64,000 bases of DNA from Turbatrix aceti (GCA_963969345.1 OZ017770.1:9247246-9311245); one strand, 5' to 3'; shown: positions 19,445 to 31,500, counted from the first letter of the stretch. A program made the numbers and translations. Notes: generated by a model not told the origin, from the letters alone.

Positions 19445-20499
19445 TCGCGGAACATAGCAAACGTCATCAAAAAATAAAAGGACACGTAACACACATAGAA
19501 ACGTTGCTCACACAATGCCAAGAGCTTTAGGCGATCGAGCTCCAAAATAAAATCCGCATATGTTTATGTTACAAAGACATTTTTAAATGGTATAAATTGC
19601 AAACAGTAGGCGGTGATTGCCATGAACACTGCTTCCTCCAGTTTGATGGGTGGGGGAGGGGGTGAATTAGTCAGTTGTTTAGTAGTACGTCCCACGCTGC
19701 TTTTCTCTTATACATACTTGCGCACAGACAGACAAACAGCGTTCCGTTGACGCATGCTGTTTTTCAAAGGACGAATGATGACTGCTATCCGAGCAAAAAA
19801 GAAAAAGTGACGTTCCACGGACGCTCGAATACATAAACCATCGCCTCTCAGTTTCTACCAGAAAAGGATATTCATCGTAGTTGAAAGCGAAATAATCCTT
19901 CCTGTTTTTGAAACCAATATCAGGCTGCTGATGTGCAAGAGCGAACCTATCGTTGATCTAACAACCACGCTGCGCCGTGAAACAAGGAACATGGATTTCT
20001 AGTTAACAAAGGATTCTCCTCTTTTAGTGACACTTAGACAATTGGGGATTCAGCGAAACACTTGAATTGCTATACATCTTCATCCGGCAACTGAATGACA
20101 AAATTGACCCACATTGCAATTCATGTTTCATCGTTTAAAGCGGTATTTTCAAACTCTGGATGGCAGCGCAAACAAAGTCGCACGTGCGATGGCAAAATCA
20201 TTAAAAATTGCATTTGAAAAGGAGCCCAGAAATTCAGTAATATGCTGGTGCTTCCAGAATTCGGCTGAGAAGTCCTGTGTGAAATGGACAAGTCTCAACC
20301 TGGTTTCACGATTTCACGTACGCAGTAGCTGATTCAATTCTGATGTTTATTTTGCTGTTACAACGGTTTTCACTTTTTTTAACCTCTTTCTTTCAAACAT
20401 GTGCTTTTTTACAAAAAACTGATGCTAAAAAAGCAACAGTTCAGAAGTCAAAATTTTTATACAGAAAACGAAAAGTACAGGGTGCGTTCTTTCTTATCG
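19445..20499. other. Intergenic, no gene seen
   Basis: Mixed-composition sequence with no frame longer than about 72 codons and no splice-consistent exon chain. The frame at 20114-20332 lacks motifs and I treat it as chance. Confidence 0.5.
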
Positions 20500-20653
20500 G
20501 CAAAATATATCTCATTTTTGTGCATTTTGTAATTAGAATCAACCAGGATCTATCCTGCATGAGCTTTTTGTTGCCAAAATACTTCACTTGGTTTATCAGT
20601 ACACCGGCAATACAAAATGGGATTTTTATCAAAGCTCGCCGTAGTGCACGAGA
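20500..20653. repeat. Dispersed repeat R1, copy a (satellite relative)
   Basis: About 152 bp, roughly 90% identical to 22237-22388, including AATTAGAATCAACCAG and the segment ending CTCGCCGTAGTGCACG. The part around AGAATCAACCAG and GCCAAAATACTT also matches the 455-bp satellite unit at 1-2430. Confidence 0.85.
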
Positions 20654-21299
20654 CTAAAAATTAAAAAAAGGTAAAAAATATTTTGTTTCTTGACTTTGAA
20701 GTGCTTTCAAATGAGCGGCTGTATTTTCCGAATTACAATTTTGTGGGATGCGGCTTATGCCAAATTTTTATTGTTAGAATATGTGCTTAGCGATACCGGA
20801 GTAGAAAACAGACAGCCCAGCAGAACTACGACGCGGACAACAAAATCAAATGTCTCATAAAACCCTGTGGCCATTTCGGCTCTAAATTTTTTAGACGTTT
20901 GGGCATAGGACTCGCGACTTAGGGGAGCCGATCAGCAACCCAATTAATACAATGTGTCTTAGTGTCCGTGCTATTATTACAGGTAATCCGTTTTGTACAA
21001 TTCGCAGTTGTTGAAAAATAAAAATTAAAAACGTTTGTTCAAGAACATTTGGCGCACCCTTATGTCCGACCCCGGTAAACTTGTTGATGTTAAAAACAGT
21101 ATTATGGCCTATATATACTAGCAAGCATCAAACTAATTTCAGAAATGATTAGCAAAACATGCAAATGATGTGAAAAAATCTAAAAATATGAAAAAGTAAA
21201 AACATGCTCCGCGATCACTTAGAACACCAAAAAAAACATTTTAATTTTTTTTGTAACTGATTGACGAAACAAACGCCAACCACAAAAGCACATTCATAA

Positions 21300-21440
21300 A
21301 AAGCAAAGTACAGTAATTTCTATCATTGTCTTTCAAGCAGAATGGGAAGAGACGCTGTGGATCCAGCGGACAGGTGGCTGAGCGAGAGACCAGTGGACAC
21401 CCAGCACCTTGCTGCTGAGTTGTCAATCGTGTCGCAAGCC
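21300..21440. repeat. Dispersed repeat R1, distal module
   Basis: GTGGATCCAGCGGAC, then GTGGCTGAGCGA and ACACCCAG, are shared in the same order with 23920-24060. In one frame both copies read as a similar peptide (VDPADxWLSERPVxTQ), so the module may have been coding in the ancestral element, but both copies are interrupted nearby. Confidence 0.7.
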
Positions 21441-22089
21441 TGTTACCAATAACAAATGTCAAAAATCGGCTACTGAACAAAAACTCCGTTGACGTTCTGG
21501 AGAATCCAAGCGAAGTTCGTCAATACGGCTTCAAACGAAACTGCCACGACAACGACAAGTACCACTGTCATCGGTAAGTTTTTTTTTCTTTTTATCAACA
21601 ACTATTTATTTATCAACGCATATTTTTTTGTTTCTCGTTTAAAATTCTGTTTCTCGACCTTCGAACACTTTCTAACAGTTTTCTAATTTCATTTTTTTAT
21701 ACCGTTTATTCCGCCCGGGGTCTTTGTTTTTCATTTTCCGTTCGCTCCGTTCCTGTTCCTCTGATTCTTAATGTTAACTTTGATTTTAATTTTTTTTTGC
21801 GTTTCCTCCGCTCGAGGTCTTTAGCTTTTTCATTATAGTTTCAACAATAAAACAAATAAAAAAACTCTTTTTCTCCGCTCCAATTCCTTTTCTTTCTACA
21901 GGGTGCTCTTTTACAAACGTTTTTAATTTTTATTTTTTAACAACCGTGAATTGAACAAAGCGGGCTATTTGCAACAATAGTATAGATATTAGGTAACCTT
22001 GGATTTACGGGGTTTCCACGTTGCGTCTCTTGCCTGCTAATCACAAGCTCTAACACACGCTCATTTTTTTTGAAAAAGCCCGCGGGTCC

Positions 22090-22450
22090 ACGCGCAGCCC
22101 TTTTTCTAGTGATCGCGCACCCAGAAGCTAACATAAAATTCTACCTGCGACTTTAATTGATCGAGGAACATGTCTTCTTGTGAACAAAATTGAACCCCCA
22201 AATTAGCCATGAATAATTATGGATTTTTACTCATAAGCAAAATATACCTCATTTTTGTGCATTTTGTAATTAGAATCAACCAGAGTCTATCCTGCATGAG
22301 TTTTTTGTGGTCAAAATACTTTATTTGGTTTAGCAGTACACCGGCAAGACAAAATGGGATTTTTATCAAAGCTCGCCGTAGTGCACGCGTTCTCTGCCTC
22401 GCGTTCGTGGCTCGCTCACCAGTCCCTGAGAGAATGGTCAACCAGTCCCG
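22090..22450. repeat. Dispersed repeat R1, copy b (satellite relative)
   Basis: 22100-22210 matches the satellite segment around AAAATTCTAC, CGACTT and TTGTGAA; 22237-22388 matches copy a; and the last 60 bp match repeat R3 at 16080-16145. This copy therefore joins segments seen separately elsewhere and is closest to a full ancestral element. Confidence 0.75.
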
Positions 22451-23301
22451 GTACCAAACACATGCTCAATTTTTGCAAAATGCCGCAAGTCACCTTTCTT
22501 TTGTTATTGTTCATAATCTTGTTATTGGAGGCCCTATTGCCTGAATCAAAACCACGGACGTCAACTACCCTGTAAAATTCAAAAGTAGGTCTTTGCTCGA
22601 AAACCGTTGTGCTTAGATGCGTAGTGCGGGGTGCGGCGCCAGATCGCTTAAAAGCATTTTCCCATTAATGTAGTTTTGCGCTTTCTAGTGCAGTATTGCG
22701 CAGTCGATTCGACTTTGTTAGCAGTTCTTTTCTCATGAGCCGTAGACTGCGACGCCGGTGTTGCATAGACATGTGCGTGTTTTCGTGGAGGATTTTTTCT
22801 AAAAAACCATTTTTTTAATTTATTTTTAAACAACTGTAATAGATCAGCAGACGTGCCGAGCTGATCTATTTTTTGATTGACAATGTTCCTTTGTATCACC
22901 AATTTTTATTTTCGAAACTTTTTTCAGTTCTTTACTTCTTTTAGCTATGAAGTATAGATGACTCACATATTGTTTTGTTTCTAAAAATTCAAAAACGTTC
23001 CTAAAAAACTTTTGTTATTTTCTAAACAACTTTTGTTTTGAACATTTTAAAATATTTGAACTTTTTAATCCAACATGAAACAAATGGGTATCACTGGCAA
23101 ATACTGAATTTATTTTTACATTATCACCTCAACTTCCTGTAACTTTGTCTGATAACTTAGCAATGACAATTTTTTTCAGACCTAACTTTTTTGATAATGA
23201 TTTTGTCTCTTCTGAAATAGAGAACACAAATACCAACAATCACACTATCACAATTCAACAATCAAATTTAAACCGGGGTACTCGGCCCTAGACAGTGGTT
23301 A
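22451..23301. other. AT-rich stretch, no gene seen
   Basis: No recognisable gene. An 84-codon minus frame at 22648-22902 has low-complexity character. 23221-23301 leads into the retroelement remnant. Confidence 0.45.
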
Positions 23302-23739
23302 GTGAAACCCCGTGTCTTAGGCTCTTATATAAAAATGCTAATGGGGCGTTGCTTGCTGCCGGATACTGTGGCAGGGAGATGGACAAAGAGGGGGAACAAG
23401 GTGTTGACCGCGTCCGCGGGCGCAAGTCGTTTGTCTAACGACTTGCTAGCTCACGCGGCTGGCCCCTCGCGCCAAAAGTCCACAACCATGGACGACGACC
23501 GTTGGGCAAAGAGACTATCAACCTGGAGACCGAAGAAGAAGCGACTAGTTAGACGACCGCGCACGCGTTGGACCGATTCCATTGAAAACACCCTGGAACA
23601 ACGTTGTGGCGGAAAACGGAACTGGCATGCGATCGCCCCGACTCTGACAAACCGAGCTATTGACGCCTACGTGGAGCAAGCCCTCAGCGTTGCTGAAAAA
23701 CCACGAATCGGACAACAAGCTGACTCTCTATCTTTGTAA
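23302..23739 (+). pseudogene. C-terminal remnant of a non-LTR retrotransposon ORF
   Basis: A 145-codon frame contains DDDRWAKRLSTWRPKKK followed by RRPRTRWTDSIENTL and NWHAIAP. The pattern RW..R...WRP......RP..RWTDDI, ending close to a Trp or His block, is the C-terminal tail of RTE/Jockey-like reverse-transcriptase proteins. No reverse-transcriptase catalytic block lies upstream, so this is a 5'-truncated copy, the usual result of target-primed insertion. After the stop, AATAAATGAAAAAAATGAAA is a short-repeat tail typical of RTE-type 3' ends. Confidence 0.75.
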
Positions 23740-23814
23740 CTTATTGCATGTCCGAGGCGGTTAATAAATGAAAAAAATGAAAAATCTTCCGCCGGTAGCA
23801 AAAATTATCCATTG

Positions 23815-24065
23815 TTATTTATGTCTAACCTGGATATAGAACTTTTTTTTACAAGTAGAGCTTTATATTCTGGATGCACAATAACGGGAAAATGGGCCGC
23901 GCGGTGTTTTAGAGCAGCAAAGCACAGTAGTTTTGACAACATTCTTTCAAACAGCACGCAAACAGCCAAAACTGTCAGAAAGGGAAGAGACGCAGTGGAT
24001 CCAGCGGACTGGTGGCTGAGCGAAAGACCCGTGTACACCCAGTATCCTGCAGCTGCTACCAACCG
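23815..24065. repeat. Dispersed repeat R1, inverted copy
   Basis: Reverse complement of the satellite segment: TTATGTCTAACCTGGATATA corresponds to the satellite's TATATCCAAGTTAGACATAA, and GGATGCACAATAACGGGAAA to its TTTCCCGTTATTGTGCATCC. About 70 bp between them are missing. The distal module (23920-24060) follows, matching 21300-21440. Confidence 0.8.
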
Positions 24066-24069
24066 ACTG

Positions 24070-25070
24070 GTGCGCCTATGGTAATGCAAGAATTTGTAAA
24101 ACACAGATTTAAAACAGTTTGGCGTTTTTAATTCTATTCGCATTGAAGGATCGATGTCTCGCCTGCAAATATTTTGTACAACAAAATCGCCGTGCATATT
24201 TTTTAAAATTAATAATTTATGACTACCCGTTACGTAAATTTATTTCATTAATGGCTAGGAAGCAACTCGACAATTAAAACGCATCATACCGCAATGAAAA
24301 AAATGTCACGCAATAGTAAAATTTCTATGTACAAATAATAAAAAAAATGTTGGTGCACATCAACGAAACAAATTATGTATCACAACATTGATTTTACATC
24401 ACATAACCATTGGAATAATCATTGGTGTGTGTTTGACTCCAAAGAAACAATAATGAAAACGAAAGTTTGGCCTGAAAAGCGGAGTTGTTCGACTAATCAT
24501 TGATTTGCAACGAGTGCAGAAGAACCACCAAGTTTGTAGTAGACAGAGTCTGTCTTCGCTCACTAATTTTGCCTTGTTGGGCAGTTGAATATGTGCGTCA
24601 AGTTAAAAATCACCACAAACAAAAAATTGCTAAATCAGACTGTGTTTACAAAAAAAAGACAACTAGCATATATAATAAGATAAAAAAATCTTACGAGAGC
24701 ATTTTTTGTGCCATGATGCACAGGACGTAAATTGATAAATACAAAAGTTGGATTCGTTGTAAATCTTTGGAAACAAGTCCCGATTTTTGGCGACAATAGT
24801 TTTTGCTGTGAGGGTTTACGAAGTTGACCAAGTTTAGTTCAGTTTTGCTATTGAAGTGATGGCTTTTTTTAAGGCCTGCAAGACACTTGTCGGAAGAAAA
24901 AGTAACTTCTGAAAGTCTTGTTGTGTTTCAAAAAATTGGTATTAATGTCTGTTTTGTTTGTATTTCATTACATCTTGGTATCACACTGAGCGCAAGCGAG
25001 CTCATTTTGGCGCGCATGACCTTTTTTGGATCACACATTTTAGTCTAGCTTCTCACCATCACAAAGCGTA
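24070..25070. other. Intergenic, no gene seen
   Basis: AT-rich with scattered homopolymers. The longest frame (24500-24730, 76 codons) has no recognisable motif. No repeat shared within the window was noticed. Confidence 0.5.
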
Positions 25071-25074
25071 ATTA

Positions 25075-25330
25075 TGTATGTGGTGCCGGAACTGTGCGAC
25101 GATCTTCCCTTGGTACTGGCGAGTGTGCCACGAGCGCGAGACGGAGATGTGCAGCCACGAGGGAAGCGTGCGCCGATAGCACAGATTGATCGTGAGCGAC
25201 TGATGACAAAGAGTCGTCATTCAGGTCAGAAAAGCAGGCGGCAGACAGGTTGCGCGTAGCAAGCGCCGGTCCCGGTTGGGACGCGTCCAGTCGTCGTCAG
25301 AAATCGTCATCGAGCCGTCTACGTCAACGG
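25075..25330. repeat. Dispersed repeat family R3, inverted copy
   Basis: GC-richer block whose sequence matches the reverse complement of 15940-16150. Indels differ between copies and the 61-codon frame here is not conserved in the other copy. From 25331 to 26040 I see no gene. Confidence 0.65.
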
Positions 25331-26047
25331 AAATATTTAGACCACTACCATTGTTGTTGTACGATTATGACTACTGATAAATGATTGCCTACGAGATGTC
25401 TCAGATTTACGAGTAAGTGCTAGCAAGCCGGGGATGTCTCGCATGCAAATATTATCTATAAGCATTGCGTAAGGCGATGCGAAACAGTCTTTCTACCTTC
25501 CGCAAACGCCTACAGCGCACGTTTTAGTTTTTTTTGATATTCTTGAAACGAAAAAATGCGAGAGACAAAATGACAAGAACGCGCAGTGACGTGTTTTTTG
25601 CTGTCGGTAACCCGATCTTTAGAAGTCTCTTTTTTATTCATTCACCGTCGCTTTGTTGATCTCTTTTTGTTCTGCCACTTGTCTTATCAATTGTAGTGAT
25701 AAAAAAGTGCCGAGTGCGCTGTGTTTTGTGATTGTTATATCTACAAAAGCAAGAGTGGATAAGACGACTATCGATTGTTCCCTCTAAAACTGTTCATTTC
25801 CTGTTTTCGCGTGCCATGTTACTGATTTCATATGTCATGATGGCATCAAATCCAAAAAATTGTTTTCCGAAGCTTTTGAACTGATTTCATAATAACGCAC
25901 ATTATCTTTGTCTTTTAAAAAAGAACGCTGTTCTTTTGAAAGAAAAGCCGCAAAGAGAACATTTTGTTTCATATTGCAGCTTTTCTTTCAAGGCAATCCT
26001 TCGCTGCTTTACGCTTTGTGCCGTCTTTCTTCTTTCTACCTGTCTTT

Positions 26048-26640
26048 CAGTGTTGTCGGATAACCCGACCCAAAACCCGACCCGGAACCGGAACCGAAAA
26101 TTCCGCATTTTTGGTCGGGTTTCCCAAAGTTCGGTTTTGGGTCGGGTAACCCGAATTAGGGATTAAACCCCCCCCCCTCCGTCCCCCAGGGAATTTCCCG
26201 AAGGTGTCCCCGAGGAGAGCCCCCCGACCCTCGTCCCCGACAGATCCTGTCTCCGACGGGGAAAAAATTCCTCGTCCCCGACAGATTCCGTTCCCGAATT
26301 TGGCAACAAACAAATAAAATAGCCCAAAATTGACGTAAATTGGCAAAAAAAAACGGAAAATATGAAAAATTCTTTCACAATATGCCTCATTTTTCGTTTT
26401 TTGAAAAATTGGCTGCTTTTTTTACACATTTTATTCATTTTTTTTCAATAGGGTGTTGAAGTCGGGGAAAATTCTCCCTGTCCCCGACTACTTTTGTTCC
26501 CGGCTCTCCCCGACCCGAATTTCGGTTCTGGGGTTCGGGTCGGGTTACCTGAACTTCTGTTCCGGGGTTTGGGTTACACGAATTCCAGGTTCTGAGTCCA
26601 GTTTTTGGGCCTTGTAACCCCTCGTTTTTGGGTACTTCCG
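26048..26640. repeat. CCCGACCC-rich palindromic repeat next to the SUZ12-like gene
   Basis: Alternating CCCGACCC and GGGTCGGGT blocks (26060-26160, 26200-26300, 26460-26560) form imperfect palindromes around an AT core. The left edge reads CAGTGTTGTCGG, resembling the CAGTGT ends of the hAT-like elements, but no matching right terminus was found. It ends a few bases before the ATG at 26646, so it probably supplies the promoter or leader of that gene. Confidence 0.6.
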
Positions 26641-26645
26641 TCGCC

Positions 26646-29600
26646 ATGGAAAAGAGTCAAGTAACGGCAAACCTGACTATCGGCCGGTCGTCAGGAATGC
26701 CGGTGGTCACTTTTCGCAGGCTCAACCACGTCGCAACGCTGCCGGTTGAGCGACGGATTGCAAAGGTTAAACCAAAGGAATACGTTCCGTCGGAAAAGCT
26801 CGCGACTGTGAGTTTGAATTTTTTTTTGTTTTTTTTTAATGATGATAAACATGTTTTATAGGAGGTAGCGTTGGAGTACGCCGCTCAAGCACCCCGAACC
26901 ACCAAGCTCATCAAGCCTCCCATGGTCTCGTACACGTACCCTTTGACTGATACCGCTGATGTAACTGATATGGTGGGTATTTGTTCGAATGAATTTTTTG
27001 CTGGCGTTACGATTATTAAATATTTGAAACTTGCAATCATTTACTTTTGTAAACAGTTATGGTGAGGTAAGATACTTTGCTTCTAGGAAACGATTTTCAA
27101 TGAGCATAACGATATCTACCTTGAAAAAAACGTATGATAGCAGCAACGAGTTTTAACTTTTGGTGGTTACGATACCAATTTTCTTGTAAAAACTAACAAA
27201 TTTATGGTACCTGACTTCAGCAAAACGATTTATGCTAGTTACGATATTTTAGTTTTTCTTTACTGTTTACGTGCTGAATTTTATAATTATTACTATATTT
27301 TCTTCGATTCTTTATTTCAGGCAAACCGTGACGTTTTTCGTTTGGTCGATGGATGTCCCGAGCCCCCCGATCGCACACGACTCCTCGACCAAGCTTTCCA
27401 CTGTAAAAGAGAAAGATTTTTAAAACCGGCGACTACAATTAATTTTGCTGACTGCGCTTCGTTGGACAAAGAGGCTCCTACTCTAAATTTTCTCAAACGT
27501 AATCTGTCCTATGTCCGACCACTTTCCAGTCTCAAACGTTTGGATAATCTGACTTCGAACCTGAAAGACAAGGCACCGAGTCCGGTCAAGACGCTGCAAT
27601 CCGAACCGATGCCAACGGACGATGACGTTGTGAACAATTTTCCGAAGCTGTATCCGCGTGATACTTCACCCCTGCCGAATGGATCTGCTTCCCAAAGTTT
27701 CTTGGCTTCTCTTCAGCTATACAGCGTTCGGAATTCCTTGTTGCCTTGTGGGTTTTTTAATATTATAACGGAGAAAAATATTATAACGTAAGTTGTTCTC
27801 ACAACTTACGTTATAATTGGTTTCGGAACGAAAAAGTCAAATGTTGGTGACACTACAACTTTTTTCTTTGGAAGCGAAATTGTCCACATTTTGGTTTTCC
27901 AACAAGAAAGATTTTTGTCTTACATAGAAAATCTGTAATATTTTTATTTTTTATAATATTTTTTTTTAGCGCTACACCAAGTTGAATTACACTTTTACGT
28001 CGTCTTTCACAACCGTAAGACGGGAGCCTTTGTCAAGTGTTCTTATCTACCCGGCACCGAACAAATTGTGCCGATCAATCACCACAACAACCTCCTCATT
28101 ACTCTCGCCGTCCCGTTTGACATTACGGCCATGATTAAAACTCCAGACAACGTCGCCTACCTCCTGGTGCGTGCAAATTTTGTACAGGATTCCCCACGTT
28201 TGGATGACATCCGAACAAACCGAGGCACTACGTCAAGAAGATCAATGCCTACGGAAAACAAAACTCGAAATCTGGGTCAACTACATGGAAATGACGGTGT
28301 CATGTTCGGTGCCGACGAAATTAGCGTCGATACTGCTTCGGATTTGTCTCTAATTCTGATGTGAGTTTAGAAAAAAAATATTGTGAAAAATTTTCTAACA
28401 ATTGTAAAAAACAATTTTCAAAAAATTTCTAAAAATGTGAAAAAAAATCTAAAAGAAAAAATTTTTCTTGACCATCTTTTTATGAAATTCAGGTGAAAAT
28501 ATTTGCCACAAAATGCATAGGAAACGCGTCAAAAAATTTTTATTTTTTTGAAATAAAATTTTAGGTAGATATTTTTTTAGCAAAAACAGAAAAAAAATTT
28601 CAAAACTGCCCTTTTTTTAAGATTCTGCATTTTTTAATTTTACAGAAAGCCTAATTTTTGCTACCCAAAAATATATTTTTTCGACATTTTTTTTCAAGAA
28701 GTCGAAAAAAATTTATCGCGACATTTTTGAGCACAAAAATATATATTTGCATTTTTTGTATTTCATTTTGAAAATCAAGAATTCGAAATGTATTTCAGAA
28801 TTTAATTTTTTTGTTTTAACAAAAGCGAAAATTTTTTAGTAATTATAATTTTTTTGTTTGTAATAAATGTTTGTTAAAATTTTTAGTAGCGCTGATGACT
28901 TGGGTATATCTTCGATATTCGATGATTTATCGAAAGACGCAACTCTTATCTCACGCATCCAGGCAGCTGCCAAACAACTCCGCGCGAATCCCTTTATCAT
29001 CTTGTCGATCAATTTCACGTCGACGATGACCCGGAAGCGCACTCTTGCGGAAGCTGCGAAAGATGATAAGACGCCCGACTACGTAAATCTTTATTTTCTT
29101 TACGTGTATTCTTTTGACTCAGCGTACGCACCGAATCCCGCACCCCTCTATCCAAAAATCGGAAATTCCAAGACGTTTTTGGAATCTGAGATGGCAAAGA
29201 AGTTGGCGCAGGTATCAAAGGCGTACACGGCAGCCACCAAGAAGGACATGCCTCGGTGCTTCAATTACAGGCTTTCGCGCGATTACAATTGCGTCTTCTG
29301 CTCGATGAATTTTGACCACATCGTCGCACTCATCGGTCATCTGACGAGGTGTCACTCACGGCTCGATTATCGTTTTGTCAAATACTTCAACTTCGAAGAT
29401 GATACCGTTCTGCCGGCAATAATCATGACTCCAGATTACTTGAACTCTTCGGTCGATAATGATCGTAAGGACCGAAATTTTTGCTTATTCAAACGACGCA
29501 GTTATACGAACAGTTTTTCCGAATTGATTCAACACTTCGTCAGCATGGAGTATGTTTTTTGAGGGAAATTTTTTTATGGACATAAAATATCATTTTTTGG

Positions 29601-30663
29601 AGGTTCAAAAGTTTTTTGGTTTTCAAAATTTAAAACTGTTAATTTATTTGTACAATATCAAAAGCTTTTGCAAAAAAAAAGTTTGTTAGCATTTATTTGA
29701 ATTTTAGCGCTAAAAATTGCCGAACAATTTTTTTAGAATGAATATTCGGATAAAATTTTTATATTCTAAAATTAAAAAAAATCATTTTCCAAAAATTCGA
29801 AAACAAATTTACTTCTTGAAAATGAGACAAAAAAATTGTATCAAAAAATTAGTTTTTCAAAAATTTCTTGACAATTGATAAAAATTTTTTATGCGCCATT
29901 CGAAAAAAACACAAAATTTTTTCCTTCAACCTTTTTTTGTTCTCCGAAAACATCTCTTTTTTTGCAGCTGGAAATCGGTGCCGTATAACATGCCACTTGA
30001 AAAGTGGGTCGCAACACCGAGACGCCTCAAGGCTTACGGTAAAACCACGGAAGGACGATCTATTAAAAAGGCTCCCCCTTTTCTCGTCCAACAGATGCGT
30101 CGAAGCCTGAACGACATCGTTGATCTTGAGCACACAGAGAAATTGTTTTCGCTCGATTGGAACACCTTCTGTCTCGAATACGGACCACTTTCTGGGTACG
30201 AGACCAATCCGTATCGGCTCTGCGTGAGTTTTTTTATTAAAAAAAATGTGTTTGTGGTAGTAAAGTTTTTTTTTAATTTCAGAACGCTTACGTCGTCAAA
30301 AGACGAGAATTCATTTCCAAAAATTTTCTCCAGATATCATTCCTCTCCATGCTTACACATCTTGTGGCGTCGAACAGAATATCGGCTATGGAGAGCTATG
30401 ATATCACAATGCAGCTCCAGCGCAACTACCAGTCCTGCAACGATGTTGCGCATCCACTCACGCATCAGGCAGTTTATTTCTACGAATCGAATATCAGGAA
30501 GGAAGTCAGAAAACAAAAAGAAAGAGAAAAGGAAATGAAGAGAGCCAATTCCTCAAACCAGTCAACTGTCTGTCTTCGTTCCAGAATTGCTGGTACTCCG
30601 TCGGCATCCGACGATGTCACATTCCCCTCAGGTATTGATACTCCCAACACACCACCTGCCTGA
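26646..30663 (+). CDS. SUZ12-like Polycomb (PRC2) subunit
   Basis: Seven exons, 26646-26807, 26862-26972, 27321-27747, 27970-28360, 28887-29549, 29968-30223 and 30283-30663, splice in frame to 796 residues. Residues 499-520 form the C2H2 finger CVFC...HLTRCH (C-x2-C-x12-H-x4-H) followed by SRLDYRF, as in SUZ12. Residues about 630-730 fit the VEFS box: DLEHTEKLF, WNTFCLEYG, FISKNFL and THLVAS align with its acidic EK, WN......G, KNL and HL positions. A basic, Lys/Arg-rich segment follows (NIRKEVRKQK), then a Ser/Thr/Pro-rich tail. SUZ12 is the scaffold of PRC2, binding EED/EZH2 through VEFS and supporting H3K27 methylation. The donor of exon 3 (T|GTGGGT) was chosen for phase; a nearby GTAAGT does not fit. 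The N-terminal 230 residues are diverged. Confidence 0.82.
27780..27817. repeat. Perfect 17-bp hairpin in intron 3 of the SUZ12-like gene
   Basis: ATTATAACGTAAGTTGT, a four-base loop TCTC, then its exact reverse complement. Both arms contain the donor-like AACGTAAGTT core; the plus-strand copy sits 40 bases after the donor used in the gene model, so the hairpin would hide a decoy 5' splice site. Confidence 0.85.
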
Positions 30664-30794
30664 TCTCTTGTTTTGCCGTAATAATAATTAATACTGTACC
30701 AAAAACCGTGTCGAAAGGAGGGGATGGGGCCTAAAAAGCAGCAACATGGAGCTGCTTGTAAAAAATTGAGCATATTATATCCTGAAAATACGTC

Positions 30795-31130
30795 ATTGCA
30801 GTGAAAAGAAACTTTGAAGCTGTTGGCCCTGGTTCGATTCCGGGCGAAAAAAAAATATTTAAAAAAAAATTATACAGGATAGATAGATGACAGACAGTTA
30901 AAACCAAAAATATAGCCCTGTATGGGGGTCACTTGGGTAGTGGGCGTAGGGTTCCAGTGATTTGAGAAGGAGAAAGAGTGGTTCCAATCGGTGGGACACA
31001 AACACCCCAAAAACACAATCTTTTTGTTTAACATTATTAATTTATGCTTAAAATTTATTATCGATTTAAAATTATTAATTTATCGTTTTTTGGTTGCAGT
31101 TTTAACTGAGAAACCAGATTCTTCATTGTC
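30795..31130 (+). mobile_element. tRNA-derived SINE, copy S1
   Basis: The head contains GGCCCTGGTTCGATTCCGGG (30825-30844), an RNA polymerase III B-box of tRNA type. The body shares the GTTCCAATCGGTGGGACA and CACAATCTTTTTGTTTAA blocks with the other copies and ends GAGAAACCAGATTCTTCATTG. The 5' part with the A-box is missing or degraded here. Confidence 0.75.
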
Positions 31131-31164
31131 TTTTCAATTCAACTTTACGACTTAAATTTAAAAA

Positions 31165-31500
31165 CAACTGTGGTTAAAAAACATTACCTGCAGTTAGACT
31201 TTGAAAAGAAGGACAGTAAATTCATGTGTAGGGGGGCAGTGATAAGAAATTGTGAGGCTGTTGTGGGCCCTAGTTCGATTCCGGGCGTTGGCAAAAATGT
31301 ATATCAGTTATTTCTCCTAAAAATAAAATAAAGATAATATAAAAATTCTTAGTTAGTTTAATTTTCTCGCGAGACAGTTATTTCAGAAGGAAGGAGGGTG
31401 GTTCCGATCGGTGGGACACGAGCACCCAACAAAACACAATCTTTTTGTTTAAAATTATATTATTAATTTATGCATAGCTTGCAGCTATGAAAAAATGAAA
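31165..31500 (+). mobile_element. tRNA-derived SINE, copy S2
   Basis: Adjacent direct copy of S1. It starts AAAAAACATTACCTGCAGTTAG, contains GGCCCTAGTTCGATTCCGGG (31268-31287) and the GTTCCGATCGGTGGGACA block, and ends near GCAGCTATGAAAAAATGAAA. Its middle is shorter than in S3. Confidence 0.75.

Noticed and set aside
26048..26640. Complete hAT-like element starting CAGTGTTGTCGG
   Set aside because: No complementary right terminus and no target duplication were found, so it is listed only as a repeat.
29093..29132. Possible 40-base intron in exon 5 of the SUZ12-like gene (GTAAAT to ACTCAG)
   Set aside because: Splicing it would shift the frame and destroy the zinc finger; the unspliced frame is open and matches SUZ12.
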